This document shows, piece by piece, positions 7,692 through 15,953 of a DNA stretch of 57,635 nucleotides (position 1 is the first letter of the stretch; each line of letters opens with the position of its first letter). The notes beneath the pieces were generated by a model. The model was given only the letters and a program-made list of their open reading frames with translations. It was not told the origin of the DNA and made no database searches. The stretch covers positions 1 to 57,635 of the forward strand of contig JYIN01000007.1 in NCBI GenBank assembly GCA_002007405.1. The letters are read 5' to 3'. Both the position numbers and the translations under genes were made by a program. Source of the DNA: Gammaproteobacteria bacterium Gsub (GTDB lineage: Bacteria; Pseudomonadota; Gammaproteobacteria; PS1; Pseudothioglobaceae).

Positions 7692-8665
7692 ATATCGTAT
7701 CATTATTTTCAGGTGCTGGTGGTTTAGACAAGGGTTTTGAAGCAAGTGGTTTTAAAACAATATGGGCAAACGAATATGATAAAAATATTTGGGAAACTTA
7801 CGAAAAAAACTTTCCAAGTACTGTATTGGACAAACGCTCCATTAGAGATGTTCCTTCAAATGAAATTCCTGTGTGCGATGGAATTATCGGTGGTCCACCT
7901 TGTCAAAGTTGGAGTGAAGCAGGTGCTTTAAGAGGTATAAAAGATAAAAGAGGTCAGTTATTTTTTGAATTTATTAGAATTTTAAGAGATAAGAAACCTA
8001 AGTTTTTTTTAGCAGAAAATGTCTCTGGTATGTTGGCTGAACGCCACAAAGATGCGTTAAAAAATATTAAGAAATTATTTAGTGATAGCGGCTATAACTT
8101 ATCTTTTTCTCTTTTAAATGCAATTGATTATGGCGTTCCACAAACAAGAAAAAGGATTTTTTTTATAGGTATTAGGAAAGATTTAGAGTTTAATTTTACA
8201 TTTCCTAGCCCGTTAAAAAATAAACGAGTTTTAAATGATGTAATTTCCGATATTCAAGAAAGTGTATTGCCTGCAAAAGACAAACAAAAAACAAATAATG
8301 GCAATTGTCTGATACCTAATCACGAGTATATGATAGGAGATTTTTCAACAATTTTTATGTCTAGAAATAGAGTGAGAAGTTGGGATGAACCATCTTTTAC
8401 TATTCAAGCAGGGGGTAGGCATGCGCCACTACACCCACAAGCACCAAAAATGCAATTTATTCATCAAAATAAAAGGGTTTTTGTTGAAGGAAAAGAGAAA
8501 TTATACAGAAGATTAAGCATTAGAGAATGTGCAAGAATTCAAACTTTTCCAGATGATTATATTTTTCATTATAGTAATTTAGCAGATGGCTATAAAATGG
8601 TGGGTAATGCAGTTCCTTGTAATTTAGCCTATTGTTTAGCAAAAACTATTAAAGAGCAACTATAA
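7688..8665 (+). CDS. HaeIII-type DNA (cytosine-5) methyltransferase
   Basis: This is the protective partner of the upstream endonuclease. The 325 residues contain the SAM-binding motif LFSGAGGLD (6-14), the catalytic motif GGPPCQSW with Cys72, the ENV motif (AENVSGM), the QTRKR motif and the C-terminal GNAVP motif, in the usual C5-methyltransferase order. Similarity to M.HaeIII is evident along the whole length, including the target-recognition part ([19 protein letters not shown]). The expected product is 5-methylcytosine in GGCC. Complete and apparently functional. Confidence 0.93.
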   Translation: MNIVSLFSGAGGLDKGFEASGFKTIWANEYDKNIWETYEKNFPSTVLDKRSIRDVPSNEIPVCDGIIGGPPCQSWSEAGALRGIKDKRGQLFFEFIRILRDKKPKFFLAENVSGMLAERHKDALKNIKKLFSDSGYNLSFSLLNAIDYGVPQTRKRIFFIGIRKDLEFNFTFPSPLKNKRVLNDVISDIQESVLPAKDKQKTNNGNCLIPNHEYMIGDFSTIFMSRNRVRSWDEPSFTIQAGGRHAPLHPQAPKMQFIHQNKRVFVEGKEKLYRRLSIRECARIQTFPDDYIFHYSNLADGYKMVGNAVPCNLAYCLAKTIKEQL

Positions 8666-8669
8666 AAGC

Positions 8670-8726
8670 ACCTAACAAATCATTCCAGCCGATTGCTAAC
8701 ACCGCCTCTGAGTTTTTATGTTAGGT
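8670..8726 (+). repeat. attC site 9
   Basis: Cores are ACCTAAC (8670-8676) and GTTAGGT (8720-8726), both consensus. Same left arm as attC 4, 5 and 6. Confidence 0.85.
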
Positions 8727-8764
8727 ATAGAGAAAAATCTGTATCAATTATATAAAATGAACTT

Positions 8765-10042
8765 ATGACAAAACATAAAATAATTTTAGGGGATAGTAGA
8801 AATATGCAGGAATTGCCTGATAATTCTATCAGTTTGGCAATAACCTCTCCCCCTTATTGGCAATTAAAGGATTATGGCACAGACAATCAAATTGGTTACA
8901 ACGACAGTTATGAAAAATACATCAACCACCTTAATATTGTTTGGCAAGAGTGTTTTCGAGTTTTAGAGAGCGGCAGTCGTTTATGTGTCAATATTGGCGA
9001 CCAATTTGCCAGAAGTGTATATTACGGGCGATATAAGGTCATGCCTATACGAACCGAAATCATAAAGTTTTGTGAGGCAATCGGTTTTGATTATATGGGA
9101 GCTATTATTTGGCAAAAAAAGACCACTTCAAACACAACTGGAGGGGCTTCTTTGATGGGAAGTTATCCTTTTCCAAAAAACGGTATTATCTCCATTGATT
9201 ATGAATTTATATTGATTTTCAAAAAATTGGGAACACCCAAGAAGCCGTCAAAAGACATAAAAGACGCATCAAAGATGAGCAAAGATGAATGGAAAACATA
9301 CTTTAACGGGCATTGGTATTTTGGTGGAGCAAGACAGGATGGGCATATTGCCATGTTTCCTGAAGAGTTGCCCAAAAGGCTTATTAAAATGTTTTCTTTT
9401 GTTGGTGATACTGTTCTTGACCCATTTTTAGGTAGTGGCACTACAACACTTGCAGCAAATAATTTACACAGGAAATCTATAGGTTATGAAGTCAATTCAG
9501 AACACATTCCGTTTATTGAAAAAAAATTAAACGACCTTTTTCAACCAGATTACGAATTAATTTATCAAAAACATTTAAATGAAAACTATGATGAGAAAAT
9601 TAAAAACTTGCCTTATGTGTTCAAAGATTTTCATTCATTCAATCTAAAAACAGACCCTAAAAAACTTTTATTTGGTTCAAAAATTGACCGACATAGTCCA
9701 GGAAAAAGGCAAGAGTATTTTTCTGTCAAGGAGCTCATTAGTCCAGAGCTATTAAGATTGAATAACAATATGACCATTAGGCTAATAGGGATTAAAGAAA
9801 GAAAAGAAATCAATGGCAAGGCATTGGCGTTTTTAAGGTTAAAAACTCTAAAACAAAAAGTTTTTTTGAAATATGATGCGATAACACATGATGAAAATAA
9901 TTATTTAATGGTGTACTTGTACTTAAAGAATAAGACATTTATCAATGCTCATCTTATTAAGAATGGATTGGCTGATATAGATACAAGTTACGACTATCGT
10001 AGTAAATCAAAATTTATACAGTTAGCACAATCCAATGGCTAA
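8765..10042 (+). CDS. Beta-class DNA amino-methyltransferase with C-terminal nuclease-like domain
   Basis: The first 260 residues are a beta-class N4/N6 methyltransferase. The catalytic motif TSPPYW (27-32) precedes the SAM motif DPFLGSGTT (about 219-227). TSPPYW and the MjaI-like partner suggest N4-cytosine methylation, possibly in CTAG. Residues about 335-420 look like the C-terminal half of a staphylococcal-nuclease (TNase) domain: RLIGI, a GKALAFL helix, then LMVYLYLKNKTFINAHLIKNGLA. The Asp loop and the Glu of an active nuclease are not evident, so this part may only bind DNA. The stop overlaps the start of the endonuclease gene by 9 bases. Confidence 0.85.
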   Translation: MTKHKIILGDSRNMQELPDNSISLAITSPPYWQLKDYGTDNQIGYNDSYEKYINHLNIVWQECFRVLESGSRLCVNIGDQFARSVYYGRYKVMPIRTEIIKFCEAIGFDYMGAIIWQKKTTSNTTGGASLMGSYPFPKNGIISIDYEFILIFKKLGTPKKPSKDIKDASKMSKDEWKTYFNGHWYFGGARQDGHIAMFPEELPKRLIKMFSFVGDTVLDPFLGSGTTTLAANNLHRKSIGYEVNSEHIPFIEKKLNDLFQPDYELIYQKHLNENYDEKIKNLPYVFKDFHSFNLKTDPKKLLFGSKIDRHSPGKRQEYFSVKELISPELLRLNNNMTIRLIGIKERKEINGKALAFLRLKTLKQKVFLKYDAITHDENNYLMVYLYLKNKTFINAHLIKNGLADIDTSYDYRSKSKFIQLAQSNG

Positions 10043-10674
10043 AGAGTGGATACTAAATAGCACGCACAACCAACCGATTTCAATTGAATTTTAAGAGAAA
10101 TGTTGGCGCAACATCTGAAAGTATAAGAAACTGTGAGCCAAAATCATTACAACAATGGCGGGATTATTATTTTTCCAAAGTAAAAAGTGAAGAACACATT
10201 AAAGAACTTGGTAAAAAACTCTATATTAAAATAACGGAAGTCATTCAGGCAGAAGTAGATGAAATTAGCGAACAAGATTGTATAGATTATTTGTTTAACC
10301 TCGTCATAACCCGCACTTATGAAGGCTACCAAACCGAAATAAAAACAGTTTATGGTCAATTAGAGAAAGAGCTAAATTGTGATATTACGGCAGCTCCTGA
10401 TGAATGGGATAGGCTATACAATGTGGATTTTTTTATCCAAGTCAAAAAGAGTTACATCGGAATTCAAATAAAACCCATTAGCCAAGGCATTCAACTGCCA
10501 CAAATATTTAAAGAAAAGGACATACAAAAGGATACTCATAAGCAGTTTGAAAAACAATATGGTGGAAAAGTTTTTTATGTTTTTTCTGCCAAGGATAATG
10601 GCAAGAAAATAATCACTAATGTTGATGTTATCCAAAATATACGCGATGAGATTAATAGGTTAAGTAGCACCTAA
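10034..10674 (+). pseudogene. MjaI-family restriction endonuclease, frameshifted near its start
   Basis: From ATG 10034 the frame reads MAKEWILNSTHNQPISIEF and stops at TAA after 19 codons. Removing one T from the TTTT run at about 10091-10094 joins it to the long frame (KRNVGATSESIRNC onward). The joined protein resembles MjaI, a CTAG endonuclease, with the conserved block APDEWDRLYNVDFFIQV followed by GIQIKP (likely Asp and Gln/Lys of the nuclease centre). If the shift is real, only a product from TTG 10084, lacking the first 17-19 residues, could be made. It partners the upstream methyltransferase in one cassette. Confidence 0.72.
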
Positions 10675-10724
10675 CAAACGCTCCACCTGATTGCTAACGC
10701 GGCAGATGAATTCAAGCGTTGGGC
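10669..10724 (+). repeat. attC site 10
   Basis: Cores are ACCTAAC (10669-10675) and GTTGGGC (10718-10724), both perfect to consensus. The stop codon of the endonuclease lies in the left core. Confidence 0.85.
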
Positions 10725-10766
10725 AACCTAAGAGGCTATAATTAAGTTTTTTTACAAAACTGATAC

Positions 10767-11525
10767 ATGAAAATTAACTATATTTCCACATTTTATATTA
10801 GTGATTTTGACAAAAGGCAAGAAGAACTAGAAACGGTTTTATTAAAAAATATTGCTAATCTGGCTTTTGACACCCTTCATTATTTTGTAGATAACGATAT
10901 GGCGTTGAATAGGCTGACATTTTTGATAAAAGGCAATATAAATGCACAAAAAGTTAAAATAGCCGGTATAAAAAAAGCTAGATACAGCGATTTATTTGGA
11001 TATGCGTGTAACATAATCGGTGAAATATGCGTTATCACTAATAGTGATATTTATTTTCATGCTATGCCGAAAAATATCATTCAACATGTATCAATAAATT
11101 CAAATTATATTTATGCCTTAACGCGCCACAGATATGATTTTTCAAAACCACTCATAGATAATTATGCCGGTAGCCATGACGCATTTATTTTTTTGTCACC
11201 GATTAACAGACAACTTTTATCTAAAATAACACATTTTCAATTCTTTCTAGGTGCTGAAAATATCGTAATATATGAACTAGAGAGGCTGGGATATAAATTG
11301 TATAACCCATGTTTAAATATAATTATCGTGCATATGCACAGAATAAATTGTCGATCTGCTAAGAATAACATAAGAATTAATATTAAGAGAAGTTCTATGG
11401 TGGCACCTTCTGCAATAGGTATTGACGACTATAAATATAAATTTATAAGATATAAACAAAAGATAAATCGCTTCAAAAATTACCTAACTAGCCACTTCAG
11501 CGGACGGCTAACCACCACCGACTAA
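10767..11525 (+). CDS. Glycosyltransferase-like protein (tentative)
   Basis: The 252-residue protein has a central block, FGYACNIIGEICVITNSDIYF, resembling the 'NSDI' nucleotide-sugar and metal site of small GT-A-like glycosyltransferases. A later segment, ALTRHRYDF followed by GSHDAFIF, is also seen in that group. The assignment rests on these motifs only. The last 13 codons (LTSHFSGRLTTTD) are read from attC 11, so the native C-terminus was probably replaced or extended when the cassette formed. AT-rich, single-gene cassette. Confidence 0.5.
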   Translation: MKINYISTFYISDFDKRQEELETVLLKNIANLAFDTLHYFVDNDMALNRLTFLIKGNINAQKVKIAGIKKARYSDLFGYACNIIGEICVITNSDIYFHAMPKNIIQHVSINSNYIYALTRHRYDFSKPLIDNYAGSHDAFIFLSPINRQLLSKITHFQFFLGAENIVIYELERLGYKLYNPCLNIIIVHMHRINCRSAKNNIRINIKRSSMVAPSAIGIDDYKYKFIRYKQKINRFKNYLTSHFSGRLTTTD

Positions 11526-11540
11526 ATTTTAATGTTATGT
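11482..11540 (+). repeat. attC site 11
   Basis: Cores are ACCTAAC (11482-11488) and GTTATGT (11534-11540). It belongs to the same subfamily as attC 1, 2 and 8 (CTAACTA-x-CACTT pattern) but is more diverged. It encodes the end of the upstream gene. Confidence 0.8.
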
Positions 11541-11580
11541 GCTAAGGGTAAGTTTTTAACCTCGTAAAAATTATTTAGGA

Positions 11581-12117
11581 ATGAAGTTTGAGCTATATGA
11601 GTTGGACAGATTGGAAGAAATAAAGAGTCTTTTTACAAGCGTCTTTACTGATTCTGAAGGAAAGGGCGAAGGTCAACTGATTGGTAATCTAGTGCGTGAG
11701 CTTCAAGAAACAACTGATAAAAATGACATATATAGTTTTGTGGTCAAAGAAAGGGATGTCATAGTTGGCTGCATATTTTTTACTCGAATGTCGTTTGATA
11801 GTCCAATAAATTCATTTATCTTATCTCCAGTAGCAATATCAACATTAAACCAAAAACAAGGGTTGGGGCAAGGGTTAATAAACTTTGGTATAAATTATTT
11901 AAAAGAAGAAAATGTGGAGTTACTTCTTACATACGGAGATCCTAATTATTATTTAGGAGTAGGGTTCAAACCTATCACTGAAAAACTAATACCAGCCCCA
12001 TTTAAGCTAACCTATCCAAAAGGGTGGTTAGCACAATCATTAATTGATAGTGAAATTCCCACTATAAAAGGTGGCTCATCTTGCGTGAAGGCACTAAGTA
12101 ATCAAAAGTATTGGTAA
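11581..12117 (+). CDS. GNAT family N-acetyltransferase, YhbS-like
   Basis: The 178-residue protein follows the GNAT pattern. A central beta strand (SFILSPVAIS) is followed by the acetyl-CoA loop in QKQGLGQGLINFGI, a Q-x-x-G-x-G/A signature. The YhbS-type ending GDPNYYLGVGFKPI comes next. Such enzymes acetylate amines of small molecules or proteins, and the substrate here is unknown. GNAT genes are common integron cargo, sometimes as toxins or resistance factors, but no antitoxin partner is present. Single-gene cassette. Confidence 0.85.
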   Translation: MKFELYELDRLEEIKSLFTSVFTDSEGKGEGQLIGNLVRELQETTDKNDIYSFVVKERDVIVGCIFFTRMSFDSPINSFILSPVAISTLNQKQGLGQGLINFGINYLKEENVELLLTYGDPNYYLGVGFKPITEKLIPAPFKLTYPKGWLAQSLIDSEIPTIKGGSSCVKALSNQKYW

Positions 12118-12160
12118 AGTTATCTTATGAATATTGCCTTTATATCATTAAGCTAATGAA

Positions 12161-12223
12161 GCTTAATAAATCATTACTACTCCACCCGACTGCTTGCGCA
12201 TAGAATAAGTGTTGATGTTAGAA
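12161..12223 (+). repeat. attC site 12 (degenerate left core)
   Basis: The right core GTTAGAA (12217-12223) is near consensus. The left core GCTTAAT (12161-12167) is degenerate. The AAATCATTACTACTCCACCCGAC arm resembles the attC 4/5/6/9 subfamily with small insertions. Confidence 0.6.
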
Positions 12224-12251
12224 TGCAATAAGATGCGTATAATGACCACCG

Positions 12252-13073
12252 ATGAAAGATTACGATATTATAAAGGGTGATTGTATTTTAACTACTCAAA
12301 AAATAGAGGAAGAATCAATAGATTTATCCGTTTTCTCTCCGCCTTACGACAATATAAGAGACTACAAAAAAGGCTGGGTTTTTGATTATTCTGCGCTTGG
12401 CAAAAACCTATACAAAATTACTAAAGATGGTGGCGTTTGTGCTGTTGTTATTGGCGATGGCACAAAAAACTTTGCAAAGTCTTTAACGACTTTTAAATTG
12501 GCTGTTAATTGGTGTGAAAATGCCAATTGGCGTTTGTTTGAAACTTGTATTTATCAAAGAGATGGTAACCCTGGCGCCTGGTGGAAAAGTCGCTTTAGAG
12601 TTGACCACGAGTATGTTTTATTATTTTTCAAAGGGGGACGCCCCAAAACTTTTAATAAAGAACCATTGATGATACCTGCAAAACATGCAGGAAAGATGTA
12701 TTCAGGAACAGACAGACTGACGAATGGTAATTTTAAGAAAATAAAACCAAAAACAGTTAACTCAATGAAATGCAGAGGAACTGTTTGGAAGTATGGAACG
12801 AGTAATACGGAGGGTAATCGTATTAAACTAGAGCACCCAGCCACCTATCCTGACAAGTTAGCACAGGATTTAATTTTATGTTTTTCTAAACCTGGCGATG
12901 TTGTGCTTGACCCAATGTGTGGCAGTGGCACAACTTGTGTTATGGCTATTAAGAATAATCGTAAAACCATCGGCATTGACATAAATTCTGATTATTGCGA
13001 TATTACTAAGAATCGTATTAAAAATGAAACAACACAACAGCAAATTATGTTTGAAAAATTAGCAACGATATGA
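12252..13073 (+). CDS. Beta-class DNA amino-methyltransferase of a third R-M system
   Basis: The 273-residue enzyme has the catalytic motif FSPPYDN (SPPY at 29-32) before the SAM motif DPMCGSGTT (about 220-228), the order of beta-class N4-cytosine or N6-adenine methyltransferases. The recognition sequence cannot be read from the protein. The start of the endonuclease-like gene overlaps its stop by four bases (ATGA), so they form one operon and one cassette between attC 12 and attC 13. Confidence 0.88.
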   Translation: MKDYDIIKGDCILTTQKIEEESIDLSVFSPPYDNIRDYKKGWVFDYSALGKNLYKITKDGGVCAVVIGDGTKNFAKSLTTFKLAVNWCENANWRLFETCIYQRDGNPGAWWKSRFRVDHEYVLLFFKGGRPKTFNKEPLMIPAKHAGKMYSGTDRLTNGNFKKIKPKTVNSMKCRGTVWKYGTSNTEGNRIKLEHPATYPDKLAQDLILCFSKPGDVVLDPMCGSGTTCVMAIKNNRKTIGIDINSDYCDITKNRIKNETTQQQIMFEKLATI

Positions 13074-13726
13074 TAGAGGCAATTTATAAAGAAGATAAAA
13101 TTTTACTTGTCAATACTCTCAACAAAGCACCTAAAAAATGGGATGGAAAACAATCTATTCTTGAGTTGAAAGAGAGAAATTATCAATGGCGACAAATGGA
13201 ATGGATGGGTTGGTATTTTGAAGTGTTATGCCAAGATTTATTATCTAAGACAGATTTTAAAATACCTGGCAATAAATATGGCAATATTGAGTTTGATAGT
13301 TTTCGCATGATTAACTGGGATATGAAAACCAGTGCCATAAAATCAGATAATCATAAAGTTATTCTCAATGATAAGATAGCAATTAACGAAAGTATAAAGG
13401 CATTTGGTCATCACGGTATTATTTTGGCATTAGTGGATGTGGAATATAATGACAAAAATCGCAGTTTTCAAAAATGGCACACAAAGTTAAAGGGAGGGTT
13501 ATCAAAATATGAAAAAAATAGGATTACTAGAAATGCAACTTCTCGTTATCGTAAAACATCTGCTGAATTAAAGCAGATACTGCTACTTATAATAAATCAA
13601 GATAATCAGTCATATTTAGATATTCACAGACAAGGTAGAAATTCTGACGGTAGCCTTAGAAATGTAAAATATATGCTTAATATTGAACAGGCACATTATT
13701 TTGAAATAGGTAGAATAGATTTTTAA
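13070..13726 (+). CDS. Probable type II restriction endonuclease
   Basis: The 218-residue protein overlaps a DNA methyltransferase gene, which by context makes it the matching endonuclease. It contains a PD-(D/E)XK-like centre: FDSF with Asp76, then NWDMKTSA with Asp84 and Lys86. Further conserved-looking blocks are RQMEWMGWYFEVLC and KWHTKLKGGLSKYE. I recognise the general type of this protein from other R-M loci but cannot name its specificity. Complete, with no sign of damage. Confidence 0.7.
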   Translation: MIEAIYKEDKILLVNTLNKAPKKWDGKQSILELKERNYQWRQMEWMGWYFEVLCQDLLSKTDFKIPGNKYGNIEFDSFRMINWDMKTSAIKSDNHKVILNDKIAINESIKAFGHHGIILALVDVEYNDKNRSFQKWHTKLKGGLSKYEKNRITRNATSRYRKTSAELKQILLLIINQDNQSYLDIHRQGRNSDGSLRNVKYMLNIEQAHYFEIGRIDF

Positions 13727-13751
13727 AGGCATTCTGACTACCCGCTCCAAT

Positions 13752-13805
13752 GCCTAACAAGTTATTCTAGACAACTACTAATCATTAGAGTCAAGAGCGT
13801 AACCT
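13752..13805 (+). repeat. attC-like site 13a (degenerate)
   Basis: The left core GCCTAAC (13752-13758) is good, while the right core GTAACCT (13799-13805) departs from GTTRRRY. It closes the third R-M cassette. Confidence 0.5.
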
Positions 13806-13827
13806 ATGACCAACTTTGCCATAATTA

Positions 13828-13886
13828 TCCTAACCAATCACTTAAGTGGGGGTTGGTTAGACCAATCCCAAGCCTTGATGTCAAAT
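13828..13886 (+). repeat. attC site 13b
   Basis: The left core is TCCTAAC (13828-13834) and the right core GTCAAAT (13880-13886, one change from consensus). The interior keeps the CACTTAAGTG block of attC 1, 2 and 8. Only 22 bases separate it from 13a, so the element between them carries no gene. Confidence 0.6.
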
Positions 13887-13896
13887 AAACAAAACT

Positions 13897-14326
13897 ATGA
13901 TTGTTGAAATAATTGCTCTATTTTGTTGTGGTACTTTCTTTGGTGCTTCAGTTTATATATCACTAGCACAACACCCAGCAATTATTGAAGCAGGCACTGC
14001 AAGTTGGCATTAATTTTTTTCCACCAATGTATAGGCGTGCTGCTCCAATGCAAATTACTTTGGCAAGTATTGGTTTTTTATCAGGCATGTTTTTATGGTA
14101 TTTGAGCAGCAATATATTATGGCTTATTGGTGGTATTTTTCTTATTTCGGTTATTCCAATCACACTTATAATGATTAAACCCATTAATGATGTATTACTA
14201 GATACAAGCAATAAAATTGGGTTAGAAAAATCTCAACAACTATTAAAATGGGGAGCAAAACATTGGATAAGAACAGTTGTTAGTATGGTAGCATTTTTAC
14301 TTTATTTATATGTAGCCCTCGTTTAA
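13897..14326 (+). pseudogene. DUF1772 (anthrone-oxygenase-like) membrane protein, frameshifted
   Basis: From ATG 13897 the frame reads a hydrophobic segment (IIALFCCGTFFGASVYISL) and then EAGTASWH before TAA at about 14010. Dropping one base there joins it to FFPPMYRRAAPMQ and three more hydrophobic segments. The joined protein of about 142 residues matches small DUF1772 membrane proteins, including the characteristic MYRRAAPMQ stretch after the first helix. The function of these proteins is unclear. It is the last cassette of the array. Confidence 0.7.
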
Positions 14327-14417
14327 CTAACCTCTTTAACAAACCAAAAAACTTATTCAACCATAACAAAAAACAACATCAAAATCACAGTAGCCATTAA
14401 TAACACTCAAAACTATG

Positions 14418-14477
14418 ATACAACATCGAGCCTAGCGGCACGCGCCGTTGGCGTATCCGCTAAAGATTTTGTTGGAT
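14418..14477 (+). repeat. attC site 14, right end of the array
   Basis: Cores are ATACAAC (14418-14424) and GTTGGAT (14471-14477, consensus). The interior is a strong GC-rich hairpin: TAGCGG pairs with CCGCTA and an inner CGCC pairs with GGCG. Beyond it lies the carbonic anhydrase on the opposite strand, so the cassette array ends here. Confidence 0.75.
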
Positions 14478-14478
14478 T

Positions 14479-15060
14479 TTAACTGGCTTTTCCCGCTTCT
14501 GTTGCTTCAGGAACTTCAATCAGATTTCCTGTTTTACAGTCGTAAATATAACCATAAATTGGAATGTCATTGGGAACCATTGAGTTACCTTTTATGTGCT
14601 GAACATCTTCGACCACACTCTTGGTGCTGTCACTGATAGTTAGCCAATCAATGTACTTGCCATCAATTGTACCACCACCAGCATTGCTATCATGCCAACC
14701 AGAGGCATCAATACTAGCCGTCTTGAGGCTACTTGAGAGCAAATCCCCCATTATTTCATTCGTGAATGTTTCCATTCCACAATCTGTATGATGAATGACA
14801 AACCATTCTTTTGTACCTAACAATTTGTATGAAATTACTAATGAACGAATGGCATCATCACTAGCGCGACCACCAGCATTGCGAATAACATGGGCATCGC
14901 CTTCGGCGAGTCCTGCATATTTTGCTGGATCTAAACGGGCATCCATACATGTCAAAATGGCAAACTGCCTACCCGGAGGTGCTGGTAAATCACCTTTGTA
15001 TTCAAAGCCAGCTGCATAATCAGCATTTGCTGATATTACCTCTTCTACTACTTTACTCAT
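14479..15060 (-). CDS. Beta-class carbonic anhydrase
   Basis: The enzyme interconverts CO2 and bicarbonate. Zinc ligands of the beta class are present: Cys38 and Asp40 in TCMDARLDP, and His91 and Cys94 in HHTDCG. The [10 protein letters not shown] segment is typical of the family. The 193 residues have no signal peptide, so it is cytoplasmic. In an autotroph it would supply CO2 for fixation. Its stop codon lies one base from the last attC site, marking the border between the cassette array and the core genome. It is separate from the downstream-lying pst operon. Confidence 0.9.
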   Translation of the reverse strand: MSKVVEEVISANADYAAGFEYKGDLPAPPGRQFAILTCMDARLDPAKYAGLAEGDAHVIRNAGGRASDDAIRSLVISYKLLGTKEWFVIHHTDCGMETFTNEIMGDLLSSSLKTASIDASGWHDSNAGGGTIDGKYIDWLTISDSTKSVVEDVQHIKGNSMVPNDIPIYGYIYDCKTGNLIEVPEATEAGKAS

Positions 15061-15254
15061 AAATTATTCCCCTAAAATTAGCCACTTACTTTATATAGGA
15101 TGCCAATGTGGAAAATTTGGAAACCTAACAAAAAAACCCATCCGCCATTATAGCGGTTAGATGAAATGATAGTTGGGAGATTTTAGCAATTCAAGAAATC
15201 AAGTAATTATGTGTATGTATTTTCATCACATATTGCAATATTGCCCTATTGCTA

Positions 15255-15953
15255 TTATGTATCATCCTGTGATGATTTATCATCAATGTGCCGAATATCT
15301 CTGCCATGCACAACATAGACCACATATTCGCAAATATTTTTGGCGTGGTCGCCCACTCTTTCGATTGCCCTAGCGCACCAAGTGACTTTTAAAGTAGATT
15401 CAATATTTTTTGTATCTTCAAGTAAATATGTGGAAAGTAGGCGATTAAGATTTTCAAATTCTGCGTCAAGTTCAGCGTCCATACGGCTAATTTCTAAGGC
15501 TTTTTGGGAATCTAACCTTGCATAGCAGTCAAGCGAATCAGCAAGCATTGCTTTGGCAATTGATACCATGTGTTTTAGACTTTTGTAGAAATTCATACTC
15601 TTAGTATCAGTGGATAATTCGGAGGCAAATCTGGCAATTTTCTCGCTTTCATCTCCAATACGCTCAAGATCTGTGACCACCTTAATTACGGTAAATAGAT
15701 TTCTAAGGTCAATTGCAGCTGGTTGTCTTCTAGCAATGATTTGCGCACATTCTTCATCAATTGCAACCTCCATAGCATTGACTTTATAATCAAGTTTTGC
15801 CACTTTTTGTGCAAGATCAATTTTGCCTTTTAATAATGCTTGAGATGCATCTGAGAATTGTTGATCAACCAACCGTCCCATCGATAAAACTCGGTTGCGC
15901 AAATCTTCCAATTCATCGTTATATTCTTGAGATATATGTTGCCCGATATTCAT
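15255..15953 (-). CDS. phoU: Phosphate signalling regulator PhoU
   Basis: PhoU links the Pst transporter to the PhoR/PhoB regulators and restrains phosphate uptake when phosphate is plentiful. The 232-residue, all-helical protein has the two PhoU repeats with their acidic metal-binding stretches (DLERIGDESEKIA in repeat one, RAIERVGDHAKNI in repeat two). It starts directly at the base after the pstB stop, the last gene of the pst operon, as in most proteobacteria. Confidence 0.95.
   Translation of the reverse strand: MNIGQHISQEYNDELEDLRNRVLSMGRLVDQQFSDASQALLKGKIDLAQKVAKLDYKVNAMEVAIDEECAQIIARRQPAAIDLRNLFTVIKVVTDLERIGDESEKIARFASELSTDTKSMNFYKSLKHMVSIAKAMLADSLDCYARLDSQKALEISRMDAELDAEFENLNRLLSTYLLEDTKNIESTLKVTWCARAIERVGDHAKNICEYVVYVVHGRDIRHIDDKSSQDDT

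Noticed and set aside
13985-14326. Separate gene starting at 13985
   Set aside because: Its first codons lie in the frame-shifted part. The real start is ATG 13897, with a membrane segment that continues into this frame after a one-base correction.
1-14477. CRISPR array suggested by the many repeats
   Set aside because: Repeats are 55-108 bp, variable, palindromic and separated by whole genes, which fits attC sites, not CRISPR.
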